Assembly: GCF_014647975.1 (NCBI RefSeq)
Contig: NZ_BMQF01000006.1
Location: forward strand, 1-64,000
Origin: Streptomyces fumigatiscleroticus
GTDB taxonomy: Bacteria > Actinomycetota > Actinomycetes > Streptomycetales > Streptomycetaceae
Reading direction: 5' to 3'
Length of the DNA: 64,000 bases
A program made the translations under genes and the position numbers. Of this stretch, positions 25,014 to 33,455 are shown piece after piece (position 1 is the first letter of the stretch; every line of letters starts with the position of its first letter). The notes below the pieces were generated by a model. The model was given only the letters and a program-made list of their open reading frames with translations, was not told where the DNA came from and made no database searches.

Positions 25014-26618
25014 TCAGGCCGCGGTGACCGACAGGGCGTGGTGGAAGACGTTCTTCGGGTCGTAGGCGGCCTTGACCCGCTGGAGTCGCGCGTAGTTGCC
25101 CTTGTAGTAGAGCTTCTGCCAGGCGACACCCGAGGTGTTCAGGGTCGTGTCGGTCAGATCGACGTCCGGGTAGTTGATGTACGACCCGTCGTCGGCGCCG
25201 TCGAGCAGCGGCACGCCGCCGGTGTCGGCGTACATGTCCCGGTACAGCGCCCGCATCCACGCGATGTGCCGGTCGTCCTGGGCCGCGTCGCTCCAGTAGG
25301 TGGTGAAGTTGGCCTTCAGGACGGAGTCGCGCTGCGCCAGCGCGGTGTCGGCGGGGGCGACGGTGTTGACCTTGCCGCCGTAGGAGTAGAGCAGGATGCC
25401 GGCGTGACCGTCGTAGGAGGCGTCGGAGAGATAGCGGTACAGCACGGCGATCCGCGCGTCCGACCAGCGCTTGCGCAAGTAGGCGCCCTTGGACTTGGTG
25501 CGGTTGAACAGGCCCGTGTCGTAGGGGTCCTTCAGCGTCGCCTTCAGCCAGGGCCAGCTGGAGGTGGAGATGGAGTGGGCCGCGTCCACGCCGTCGGTGA
25601 CGGCGGCGACATAGCCGTCCATGAGGGCGGAGGCGTTCGACAGGGTGCCGTCCAGCTGGACGTTGAGGACGACCGTGCCCTGCGCGCGGTTGTTGAGGAT
25701 CAGGACGCTGTGCAGGCTCTCGTAGGCGGTGCCCGGGGCGCTGTTGGCCTCGTGCCAGGCGCCGTGGTTGCGCACGATCCTGGTGAACGCGGCCTCGGTC
25801 AGGTCCGTCCACTTCCAGGTGACGGTGGTCTTGAGCAGGGTCGCGGGCGGCTTGGGCAGCAGCGCCGCCGGGGACGAGCCCGTGGCGCCGGGGGTGCGGA
25901 ACCAGTACCGCGTGACGATCCCGAAGTTGCCGCCCCCGCCGCCGGTGTGGGCCCACCACAGGTCCCGGTTCGGGTCGTCGGCGTCGCGGGTGGCCACGAC
26001 GGCACGTACGGTGCCGTCGGCGCCGACCACGACGACCTCCACCGCGTACAGGTGGTCGACGACGGCGCCGTGCTGGCGGCACATCGCCCCGTAGCCGCCG
26101 CCGCTGACATGCCCGCCGACACCGACCGTGGGGCAGGTGCCGCCGGGAATGGACACCCCCCACTCGAGGTAGAGGGTGCGGTAGACGTGGCCGAGCATGG
26201 CCCCGGCCTCGACACAGAAGGCGCCGCGTGCGCTGTCGTAGGAGACGGCGTTCATCTCGGACATGTCGATGAGCACCTTGACGTCCGGATCGTCGACGAG
26301 CCCGTCCAGGCAGTGCCCACCGGAGCGCACGGCGATGCGTCCGCCGCCGGCGACGGCCTCCTTGACCGCCGATATGACCTGGCCGGTGGTGTGCACCAGA
26401 CGTACGGAATCGGGCTTCGCGGTGAAGCGCGCGTTGTAGCCGCGGGCCGTCAGGTCCAGGTAGCGGGGGTCGGCCGGGGTCACGGTGACGGCGTCGACGG
26501 CCGTGGTGGCGGTGGTGTCAGCGGTGCCGGCGGCGCGGGCCGGGGTGCCGGTGACGACCGCGGTACCGGCGACGGCACCGGCCGCGCCGAGGAAACCTCG
26601 GCGGCTTACTCCGGGCAT
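25014..26618 (-). CDS. Tat-exported BBE-like FAD-linked oxidoreductase
   Basis: A 534-residue berberine-bridge-enzyme-like flavoprotein. A twin-arginine signal (SRRGFLGAAGAVAGTAVV) predicts folded export, consistent with cofactor loading in the cytoplasm. The FAD domain carries IAVRSGGHCLDG, whose His is a usual 8-alpha attachment site, and GGTCPTVGVGGHVSGGGYG, whose Cys is the usual second attachment, so bicovalent FAD is likely. The BBE C-terminal segment (AAYDPKNVFHHALSV) is present. Family members oxidise carbohydrates, tetrahydro-alkaloids or polyketides. ATG with AAGGAG upstream; separated from the next minus-strand gene by a terminator, so it probably has its own promoter. Confidence 0.9.
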   Translation of the reverse strand: MPGVSRRGFLGAAGAVAGTAVVTGTPARAAGTADTTATTAVDAVTVTPADPRYLDLTARGYNARFTAKPDSVRLVHTTGQVISAVKEAVAGGGRIAVRSGGHCLDGLVDDPDVKVLIDMSEMNAVSYDSARGAFCVEAGAMLGHVYRTLYLEWGVSIPGGTCPTVGVGGHVSGGGYGAMCRQHGAVVDHLYAVEVVVVGADGTVRAVVATRDADDPNRDLWWAHTGGGGGNFGIVTRYWFRTPGATGSSPAALLPKPPATLLKTTVTWKWTDLTEAAFTRIVRNHGAWHEANSAPGTAYESLHSVLILNNRAQGTVVLNVQLDGTLSNASALMDGYVAAVTDGVDAAHSISTSSWPWLKATLKDPYDTGLFNRTKSKGAYLRKRWSDARIAVLYRYLSDASYDGHAGILLYSYGGKVNTVAPADTALAQRDSVLKANFTTYWSDAAQDDRHIAWMRALYRDMYADTGGVPLLDGADDGSYINYPDVDLTDTTLNTSGVAWQKLYYKGNYARLQRVKAAYDPKNVFHHALSVTAA

Positions 26619-26682
26619 GGAAACTCCTTGGCAGCTGTCGAGAACAGGGTGCGGAAAGGTGTGAAGGGCAAGGAAAAAGGGA

Positions 26683-26713
26683 CTGCCGCCCCGGACGGTC
26701 GCCGGGACGGCAG
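26683..26713 (-). terminator. Intrinsic terminator after the SnoaL-like gene
   Basis: Arms 26683-26694 and 26702-26713 pair with one mismatch and a 7-base loop. On the minus strand a T-rich tract (TCCCTTTTTCC) follows at once, the classic rho-independent form. It separates the MFS/SnoaL pair from the BBE gene. Confidence 0.7.
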
Positions 26714-26731
26714 CGGGAGCACGCCGAGGGC

Positions 26732-27106
26732 TCAGACGATCTCGTGACCGCTCGTGGTGGACTCGGGGATGTCCTCGCGGAGGTCCCAGTGCTCCACGAT
26801 GCGTCCGTCGTCGATGCGGAAGACGTCGACGACGGCGGTGCCGCGGGCGTCGGGCGTGGCCCGGAACCGGCTGTGCACGAAGACCAGGTCGCCGTCGGCG
26901 GCCGTGCGGCGGACCTCGAACCGCATCTCGGGCAGCTGCTTGCGCAGGCCGTCGATGAACTCGACCAGCGGGGCGCGCCCGTCGGGCAGGTTCGGGTTGT
27001 GCTGGATGAGGTCGGCGGCCAGGTACTCGTCGGCGCGGTCGGTCTGGCCCTCGTTCCAGACGTTCTCCAGGTAGTCGCGCACGAGCTGTACGTGGTGCTG
27101 GGACAT
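26732..27106 (-). CDS. SnoaL-like polyketide-cyclase-fold protein
   Basis: A 124-residue NTF2-like protein with the SnoaL signature: VRDYLENVWNEGQTDRADEYL, LIQHNPNLPDGRAP, and DVFRIDDGRIVEHWDLREDIP. Among the SnoaL-like genes here this is the closest to the canonical cyclase/hydroxylase group. Strong AGGAG ribosome-binding site before the ATG. It lies 42 bp after the MFS gene and is presumably cotranscribed with it. The substrate may be a small molecule handled by the neighbouring exporter; this is inference. Confidence 0.8.
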   Translation of the reverse strand: MSQHHVQLVRDYLENVWNEGQTDRADEYLAADLIQHNPNLPDGRAPLVEFIDGLRKQLPEMRFEVRRTAADGDLVFVHSRFRATPDARGTAVVDVFRIDDGRIVEHWDLREDIPESTTSGHEIV

Positions 27107-27148
27107 GACTTTCTCCTGATGGTGTGGTGGTGCTTGGTGTGCGGGTGG

Positions 27149-28339
27149 TCAGGCGGTGTGCGCGGGGGCCGGCGCCTCGGCCGTGGCGGCGCCGACCTTG
27201 CGGACCGACGCGAGGTGCGCGAGCGCGGCGAGCACGAGGACGACGAGGGCGATGGCCGGGATGGGGCCCGCGCCCAGGCCGGGCAGGAGCGAGCTGCCGA
27301 TGAAGCTGCCCAGGCTGATGCCGAGGTAGAGGGCGGAGGCGTTCATCGCGAGGATCAGGCCGGGCTGGCTCGGCAGCAGCTCGACGAGCCGGGCCTGCTG
27401 GGGCGCCTGGTACATCTGGCTGAAGAACGCCCAGTACGCGAAGACGACAAGCCCCGCAGTCGAGTGCGGCGCGACCAGCAGCAGCGCGAACCCGGACGCG
27501 AGTCCGACCACCGCGACGGTGATGCTGCGCGCCCCGCCGATCTTCTCGGCGATGCGCGGCGACAGGGCGTTGCCCGCGACGCCGATGGCGCCGAACGCCA
27601 GCAGGGTCGCGGAGATCAGTCCGGACGAGGCGTCGAAGCGGTCCTTGATGTACGCGCTGGCGATGCCGTACACGGTGAACTGCGCGGACATGAACAGCAG
27701 CGTCGTCATCACGGTGGGCATGGCTGCCGGGGTGCGCAGCGCGTCCCGGTACGCCTGGACGGTCGGCGCCTGTCCCGCCGGGATCTCGGGGACGTAGACC
27801 GCGACCATCACGCAGGCGATGGCCGCCAGGACCGAGACGCCGAGCAGCGCGGGACGCCAGCCGAGGCTGCCGCCGAGGAACGAGACGAGCGGCACACCCA
27901 GCACCGCCGACGCGGTCATGCCGGCGAAGACGGTGGCGAGGGCGCGCTGCCGCCGTTCGGGCGGCACGATCAGCGAGCCAGCGGCCGACGCGCCCGGTCC
28001 GAAGACGGCCGCGCCGACGGCGCCGATGACGCGGGTGGCGGTCAGGAAGCCGTAGTTGGGGGAGACCGCGCTGAGCACGGACCCCACGGTGAGCAGTCCG
28101 ATGCCGAGCAGCAGGACCCGCTTGCGGTTCCAGCGGCGCAACAGGATCGGGGCGGCGGGCGCGAAGACCGCGAAGGTGAGGGCGAAGACGGTGACGAGCA
28201 GACCCACCCGCGCGGGCGCGACGTTCAGGTCGTCCCCGATGGGGCCGTTGAGGCCGACGACCGCCAGCGAGATCGTCCCCAGGCTGAAGTACCCAAGGGA
28301 CAAGGCGAGCAGAGCCGGCATCGTGCTGCGGGACGGCAT
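27149..28339 (-). CDS. MFS transporter (AraJ-like 12-TM efflux family)
   Basis: A 396-residue major facilitator protein with about 12 hydrophobic helices. The loop after helix 2 shows the MFS pattern RRWNRKRVLLLGIGLL. It resembles sugar- or drug-efflux AraJ/YdhP members. I chose the ATG at 28339 because AAGGAGG stands seven bases upstream; an in-frame ATG seven codons earlier precedes that site. It starts a two-gene unit with the SnoaL-like gene. Export of a product of the neighbouring redox genes is possible but unproved. Confidence 0.87.
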   Translation of the reverse strand: MPSRSTMPALLALSLGYFSLGTISLAVVGLNGPIGDDLNVAPARVGLLVTVFALTFAVFAPAAPILLRRWNRKRVLLLGIGLLTVGSVLSAVSPNYGFLTATRVIGAVGAAVFGPGASAAGSLIVPPERRQRALATVFAGMTASAVLGVPLVSFLGGSLGWRPALLGVSVLAAIACVMVAVYVPEIPAGQAPTVQAYRDALRTPAAMPTVMTTLLFMSAQFTVYGIASAYIKDRFDASSGLISATLLAFGAIGVAGNALSPRIAEKIGGARSITVAVVGLASGFALLLVAPHSTAGLVVFAYWAFFSQMYQAPQQARLVELLPSQPGLILAMNASALYLGISLGSFIGSSLLPGLGAGPIPAIALVVLVLAALAHLASVRKVGAATAEAPAPAHTA

Positions 28340-28496
28340 GGCGGCACCTCCTTGTTTCATGCCGAAGCGGATTCATGCCGATGCGGTGTGTGAACCGAAG
28401 CGGTGGTTACGCGAAGACGCTAGGCGCGCGGCCGGGTCGGAAGCGTGCGGTGCGCCAGGGGTCGCGGCATTGCCGGAGGTCCCCCCGCGCACTACG

Positions 28497-29666
28497 TCAA
28501 CTGGCGTTCCCAGCAGGGGCGTCGGCGGTGCGGAACAGCAGCGGGACCTGGCGTCCCGAGGCGATGAGCCAGTACTCCAGCGCGTTGACGCCGACGAGGA
28601 CCGCGGCGGCCGACGCGAGCGTGGCGAGGCCGGGCACACGAGGCGCGAGGACGGCGAGCCCGAGCAGCGCGAGCCCGCCGAAGAAGCGGGTCGTCGACGC
28701 GGCGCCGAACATCCGCCACCGGGTGTAGCAGAAGGTCAGCATGTACACCGCGGCACCGGCCGGCAGCAGGACGGCGGCGAACGCGTGCGGTATCGCGGTC
28801 GGCTCCGTGACGATCAGATCGCCCCCGACCGAGACCAGCAACAGGCCGGAGACCAGCACGAGATGGCCGTAGCTGAGCACGTCGCGCACCACGATCGACG
28901 GCGTCGGATGGGTGCGCAGCGCGTGGGCCACGGCGGCGGCGACGAGGTGGAAGTAGAGCCACCACAGGGCACAGCCGATGAGAAAGGCGAGCGCGACGGC
29001 GAACAGCTCGACGAAACCGGGTGAGGTCCCCGCCAGCCCCGCGCCCACGGAGACGACGTTCTCACCGAGAGCGATGATCACGAACAGACCGAACCGCTCG
29101 GGGAGATGGTTGACGCCGAAGGCGAGTTGCCGCAGATGCCCGCTGAGCACGAGCGGCGCGAGGATCTCCGCCGCGACGGCGACCGCCCAGCAGACGGGCC
29201 GCCACGCGTCGGGCAGTACGGCGCAGCCGAGGAGCGCGAGCGCGAAGGCGAGCCCGGCCCGGTAGGGATGGATCGTGTAGACGGCGCACTCCCTGCGGAT
29301 GGCCTCGCCGATGACGAGCCGCAGCGCGAGGTAGCACCCCGCGTAGAGCAGCGACTCCTCGCGCGTCTGGAGGGCGTGCGGCGCGGCGACCCCCATCCCG
29401 TAGGTGGCCAGCCCGGCGAGGAGCAGGAAGACCCGCTGCGCACTGGTCTCGCGCACGGCGTTCATCGCCATGACGACGTCCACCCAGGCCCACCACAGGG
29501 GGATCAGGACGAGCAGACAGCCTCCCAGGGAGCGCCAGTCGGGGTGCGCGGCGAGCACATGGGCGATCTGCCCCACGCCGAAGGCGAGCACCAGGTCGTA
29601 GAACAACTCGGTCCAGGTCGCCCGGTCGCGCACCTCCATGCGCGCCGGAACCGTGAGTTCGGCCAC
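28497..29666 (-). CDS. Low temperature requirement protein A (LtrA) family membrane protein
   Basis: A 389-residue integral membrane protein of the LtrA family. The N-terminal EVRDRATWTELFYDLVLAFGVGQIAH and the central FGLFVIIALGENVVSVGAGLAG are family hallmarks. Many hydrophobic helices are visible. First described in Listeria for growth in the cold; no biochemical role is known to me. GTG start at 29666. Alone in its unit, divergent from the MHS transporter gene. Confidence 0.85.
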   Translation of the reverse strand: MAELTVPARMEVRDRATWTELFYDLVLAFGVGQIAHVLAAHPDWRSLGGCLLVLIPLWWAWVDVVMAMNAVRETSAQRVFLLLAGLATYGMGVAAPHALQTREESLLYAGCYLALRLVIGEAIRRECAVYTIHPYRAGLAFALALLGCAVLPDAWRPVCWAVAVAAEILAPLVLSGHLRQLAFGVNHLPERFGLFVIIALGENVVSVGAGLAGTSPGFVELFAVALAFLIGCALWWLYFHLVAAAVAHALRTHPTPSIVVRDVLSYGHLVLVSGLLLVSVGGDLIVTEPTAIPHAFAAVLLPAGAAVYMLTFCYTRWRMFGAASTTRFFGGLALLGLAVLAPRVPGLATLASAAAVLVGVNALEYWLIASGRQVPLLFRTADAPAGNAS

Positions 29667-29997
29667 CGCTGCACCAGCTTCCTCTCGGCCTGCGGGACTG
29701 CGACAGGAATTGCGGATCGCGGCTTCGACTGTGTGCGGTCTCCGGGCGCACTACGGCGCGGCGGACGGCTCCCGGTGGACATTCCGGGAAGTCGGCGGGG
29801 AATCTGTCCCAACTCGGCGGTCACCCCGAGTGGCCCTCGTCGAAGCCGTCGAGGAGGCCCCCGGCACCGCTCCATGGTGGACGCGCGCACCCCGGCGCCC
29901 AGAACTATGGTGTCCCACCACATACGCCTCTGACCTGCGCCTTCCTACCGTGTGCCGACACGTACCCGTCCCCGTCGCACACGAGGAAGTGGCGCAC
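29667..29997. promoter_or_regulatory. Divergent intergenic region between ltrA and the MHS transporter
   Basis: A 331-bp region without a convincing gene. TGGTG-TCC-CACCA, a perfect 5-bp inverted repeat with 3-bp spacer, lies at 29908-29920, about 80 bp before the transporter start, and could be an operator. CGCACTACG occurs near 29748. No consensus promoter boxes were clear. Confidence 0.4.
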
Positions 29998-31371
29998 ATG
30001 GCCTCCGCACCAACCGCTCCCCCGACCCCCGCGAAACTCCCCCGCATCGTCGCCGCCAGCCTCATCGGCACCACCATCGAGTGGTACGACTTCTTCCTCT
30101 ACGGCTCCGCCGCCGCCCTCGTCTTCAACAAGCTGTTCTTCCCGGACTCCGACCCGCTGGTCGGCACGCTGCTGTCGTTCCTGACCTACGCGGTCGGATT
30201 CGCCGCCCGGCCGCTGGGCGCGCTGGTCTTCGGGCACTACGGCGACCGGCTGGGCCGGAAGAAGCTGCTGGTGCTGAGCCTGCTGCTGATGGGCGGGGCG
30301 ACCTTCGCGATCGGTCTGCTGCCGACGCACGCCACCGTCGGCACCGCCGCTCCCGTGCTGCTGACCCTGCTGCGGCTGGTGCAGGGCTTCGCGCTGGGCG
30401 GCGAGTGGGGCGGTGCCGTGCTGCTGGTGTCGGAGCACGGGGACGCGCGGCGGCGCGGCTTCTGGGCCTCGTGGCCGCAGACCGGCGCTCCGGCGGGGCA
30501 GCTGCTCGCGACCGGCGTGCTCTCCCTGCTGACCGCCGTGCTCTCGGACGCCGCCTTCGCCGGCTGGGGCTGGCGGATCCCGTTCCTCCTCTCCGGGGTG
30601 CTGGTGATCGTCGGTCTGTGGATCCGTCTGTCCGTCGACGAATCCCCCGTCTTCAAGGAGGCGCGGGCGCGGGCCGAGGCCCGTGCCGGGGACGCCGAGC
30701 GACTGCCGCTGGTGTCCGTGCTGCGGCACCACTGGCGGGACGTGCTGATCGCGATGGGCGCGCGCATGGCGGAGAACATCAGCTACTACGTGATCACCGC
30801 CTTCATCCTCGTCTACGCCACCACCTCGGCCGGCGTCTCCAAGCAGACCGCGCTCAACGCCGTACTGATCGCCTCGGCCGTGCACTTCGCGGTCATCCCG
30901 GCCTGGGGCGCGCTGTCGGACCGGATCGGCCGCCGTCCCGTGTATCTGCTGGGCGCGGCCGGGGTCGGTCTGTGGATGTTCCCGTTCTTCCGGCTGATCG
31001 ACACCGGCGGATTCGGCGCCCTGATCGTCGCGGTGACCGTCGGCCTGGTGCTGCACGGGGCGATGTACGCGCCCCAGGCCGCCTTCTTCGCCGAGATGTT
31101 CGCGACCCGGATGCGCTACTCCGGTGCCTCCATCGGCGCCCAGTTCGCCTCCGTCGCCGCGGGCGCCCCGGCCCCGCTGATCGCCACCGCGCTGCTGTCC
31201 GACTACGACAGCTCCACCCCGATCGCCCTGTACGTCATCGCCGCGGCCGTCCTGACGGTCGTCGCCGTGGCGGCGGGCAAGGAGACCCGCCACCGCGACC
31301 TGGCCGAGGTGGCGCCGTCCGGCGACGCCGAGCCGGCGACGGCCCGGACGGCCGACGCGCCCGTCGTCTGA
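29998..31371 (+). CDS. MHS-family MFS transporter (proton-coupled metabolite uptake)
   Basis: A 457-residue symporter of the metabolite:H+ symporter family, like shikimate, alpha-ketoglutarate or proline/betaine transporters. The first helix TIEWYDFFLYGSAAALVF and the loop GHYGDRLGRKKLL are diagnostic, and the family motif region GFALGGEWGGAVLLVSEH is present. ATG at 29998 follows AGGAAG. It neighbours a PucR-type regulator and 3-hydroxybutyrate dehydrogenase genes, so a hydroxy- or keto-acid is a reasonable guess for the substrate. Confidence 0.88.
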   Translation: MASAPTAPPTPAKLPRIVAASLIGTTIEWYDFFLYGSAAALVFNKLFFPDSDPLVGTLLSFLTYAVGFAARPLGALVFGHYGDRLGRKKLLVLSLLLMGGATFAIGLLPTHATVGTAAPVLLTLLRLVQGFALGGEWGGAVLLVSEHGDARRRGFWASWPQTGAPAGQLLATGVLSLLTAVLSDAAFAGWGWRIPFLLSGVLVIVGLWIRLSVDESPVFKEARARAEARAGDAERLPLVSVLRHHWRDVLIAMGARMAENISYYVITAFILVYATTSAGVSKQTALNAVLIASAVHFAVIPAWGALSDRIGRRPVYLLGAAGVGLWMFPFFRLIDTGGFGALIVAVTVGLVLHGAMYAPQAAFFAEMFATRMRYSGASIGAQFASVAAGAPAPLIATALLSDYDSSTPIALYVIAAAVLTVVAVAAGKETRHRDLAEVAPSGDAEPATARTADAPVV

Positions 31372-31382
31372 CCCGCCCCGGA

Positions 31383-31423
31383 CCGGCCGGCCCCCGTGCG
31401 CCCCTGCGTTCGGGGGCCGCCGG
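31383..31423. terminator. Hairpin between convergent MHS transporter and PucR-type regulator genes
   Basis: GC-rich arms 31383-31396 and 31411-31423 pair around a 14-base loop with one mismatch. Small direct repeats (CCTCCGGACCGCC) follow to 31475. Confidence 0.5.
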
Positions 31424-31475
31424 CCGCCTCCGGACCGCCGCCTCCGGACCGCCGGACCCGGGCCGCCGGACCCGG

Positions 31476-33398
31476 TCAGTACGGGGCCGGTGCCGACAGC
31501 CGGTGCAGCCGCAGGGCCAGTTGTATCTCCAGGGCGCGGGCGGGACTCGACCAGTCGTCGCCGAGGAGACGGCCCACGCGCTCCAGGCGCTGGGCGACGG
31601 TGTTCACATGGACGTGCAGCTCGTCCTTGGTGCGGGCCGGGCTCATGCCGCAGGCGAAGTAGGCGTCGAGGGTGCGCAGCAGGTCGGTGCCGCGCCGTGC
31701 GTCGTAGGCCACGACCTGGCCGATGGTGCGGTCCACGAAGCCCGGTATGTCCCGGTCGCCGGCGAGCAGCACCCCCAGGAAGCCGAAGTCCTCCGCGGCG
31801 GCGCCGTCCCCGCAGCGGCCCAGCAGCCGCAGGGCGTCCAGGCAGCGCCGGGCCTCCGCGTAGCCGCCGGCCACGGCGTCCGGATGGGCGGTGAGGTCCT
31901 TCACCGGGGCGGAGGCGCCGACGGTGACCGCCTCGTGCACGGCCGTGGCCAGGTGACGGGCGGTACGGCGGGCCAGGCCGGTGGCGGTGTCCCCGGGTTC
32001 CAGGGGCAGCAGCAGGACGGTGCCGCCGTCGCGGGCGGCGGCCAGCCCGTGCCGGGTGGCGGCCAGATGGGAGGCGGCGGACCACAGGCGTCTGCGGGCG
32101 TCGGCCTGCCGGCCGGCGTCGGCCGGCGGGCCGTCGAGGCGGGCCGCGAGCACGGTGTGGGTGGCGTCGAGGTCGGCGTGGAGCCGGGCGGCGCGCTCGC
32201 GCAGCAGGCGCGGGTCGCGGTCGCGGGCGTCCAGCAGGTCGTCCATCAGCTCGCCGCGGACACGCTGTTCGGCCTCGGCGGCGGACCGTCTGGCGAGCAG
32301 CAGCAGGGAGGTGACCATCGCGGCGCGTTCCAGCGTGCGCTGGTCGACGGGGTCGAGGTCCGGGTGGCCGCGCAGCACCAGGGCGCCGAGCAGTTCGCCG
32401 CCGGCGGTGACGGCGGCGATCCAGTCGTCCTCGTGCCGTACCGCGTGGCCCTCGGCGCGGGACGCCCGAAGGGCCCGCGCCGGTGCGGCGGCGGCCTCGG
32501 CGAACTCGACGGCACCGCCGAGGACCTGGGAGACGGCGGCGGCCACGTCGTGCACCCCGCCGCCGCGCAGGACGAGCTCGGCGAGGCGGTCGTGCACGTC
32601 GGAGGCGCGCTCGATGACCGCGCTGCGGTCCCGGACGATCTCGTTGGCCCGCTCCAGTCCGGCCAGGGCCGAGCGGGTCTCGGTGAGCAGGTTGGCGGTG
32701 TCGATGGCGGCGGCGGCCAGCGCGGCGAAGGAGCCGAGCAGGGCGATCTGCTCCCGCTCGAAGACCCGGGCCCGGCGGTCCGCGGCGAAGAGCACACCGA
32801 TGACGTGGTGCCCGAGCATCAGGGGCACGCCCAGGATGGCCACGAGCCCCTCGTCCCGCACGCCCGCGTCGATGGTGCGCGTGTGCTGGAAGCGGGCGTC
32901 CTTGAAGTAGTCGTCCGTGACGTACGGGCGGGCCGTCTGGGCGACCAGGCCGCCGAGCCCCTCCCCCATGCCGAGCCGGAGCTGCTGGAAGCGGGCCGCG
33001 ACCGAACCCTCGGTGACCCGCATGTAGGTGTCGCCCCGGGCCGGGTCGTTGAGGCTGAGGTAGGCCACGTCCGTGCCGAGCAGGGAGCGGGCGCGCTGCA
33101 CGATGGCCCGCAGCACGGCGTCCAGGTCCCGCGGTCCGGCGAGGTCGTGGGCGGTCTCGAAGAGCGCGGACAGCTCGGCCTCCCGACGGCGGAGCCCCTC
33201 CAGCTCCGCGCGCACGCGCAGCGCGAGCAGTCTGGCGTGTTCCAGCGCGGCGACGCGCTCGGCCGGCCGGCCCTCGGCGCGGGCCAGCAGCACCGGCTGC
33301 TCGTAGGCGTCGGCGGAGGCGCCCCGGGCCAGCAGCTCCAGGAACGGGGCCTCGGCGGACTGCACGTGGTGGCGAGACATGCTCACAGGATCACCCAT
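31476..33398 (-). CDS. GAF-domain transcriptional regulator with PucR/CdaR-type C-terminal HTH
   Basis: A 640-residue cytoplasmic regulator. After a coiled-coil-like stretch (ARLLALRVRAELEGLRRREAE), a GAF domain runs about 85-235 (GTDVAYLSLNDPARGDTYMR, MGEGLGGLVAQTARPYV, ILGVPLMLGHHVIGVLFAAD). The middle resembles the CdaR GGDEF-like region, and the C-terminus carries the PucR HTH: LLRTLDAYFACGMSPART followed by VHVNTVAQRLERVGRLLG. Such proteins activate catabolic genes in response to small metabolites. Start is uncertain between ATG at 33398 and ATG at 33380; neither has a strong ribosome-binding site. It lies between transporter and 3-hydroxybutyrate dehydrogenase genes. Confidence 0.85.
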   Translation of the reverse strand: MGDPVSMSRHHVQSAEAPFLELLARGASADAYEQPVLLARAEGRPAERVAALEHARLLALRVRAELEGLRRREAELSALFETAHDLAGPRDLDAVLRAIVQRARSLLGTDVAYLSLNDPARGDTYMRVTEGSVAARFQQLRLGMGEGLGGLVAQTARPYVTDDYFKDARFQHTRTIDAGVRDEGLVAILGVPLMLGHHVIGVLFAADRRARVFEREQIALLGSFAALAAAAIDTANLLTETRSALAGLERANEIVRDRSAVIERASDVHDRLAELVLRGGGVHDVAAAVSQVLGGAVEFAEAAAAPARALRASRAEGHAVRHEDDWIAAVTAGGELLGALVLRGHPDLDPVDQRTLERAAMVTSLLLLARRSAAEAEQRVRGELMDDLLDARDRDPRLLRERAARLHADLDATHTVLAARLDGPPADAGRQADARRRLWSAASHLAATRHGLAAARDGGTVLLLPLEPGDTATGLARRTARHLATAVHEAVTVGASAPVKDLTAHPDAVAGGYAEARRCLDALRLLGRCGDGAAAEDFGFLGVLLAGDRDIPGFVDRTIGQVVAYDARRGTDLLRTLDAYFACGMSPARTKDELHVHVNTVAQRLERVGRLLGDDWSSPARALEIQLALRLHRLSAPAPY

Positions 33399-33455
33399 CG
33401 CACGGCCGTCCCGGCAGCCCTGTGGAAAACCCGGCCGGCCACGGGCACCGTCCGC

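Noticed and set aside
20277..28339. A polyketide biosynthetic cluster, suggested by SnoaL, BBE and MFS genes
   Set aside because: No ketosynthase, acyl carrier, NRPS or terpene gene is present in the window.
25014..28376. A 1120-codon minus frame joining BBE, SnoaL-like and MFS regions
   Set aside because: Only the BBE part is real; upstream residues are wrong-frame translation and a terminator lies between.
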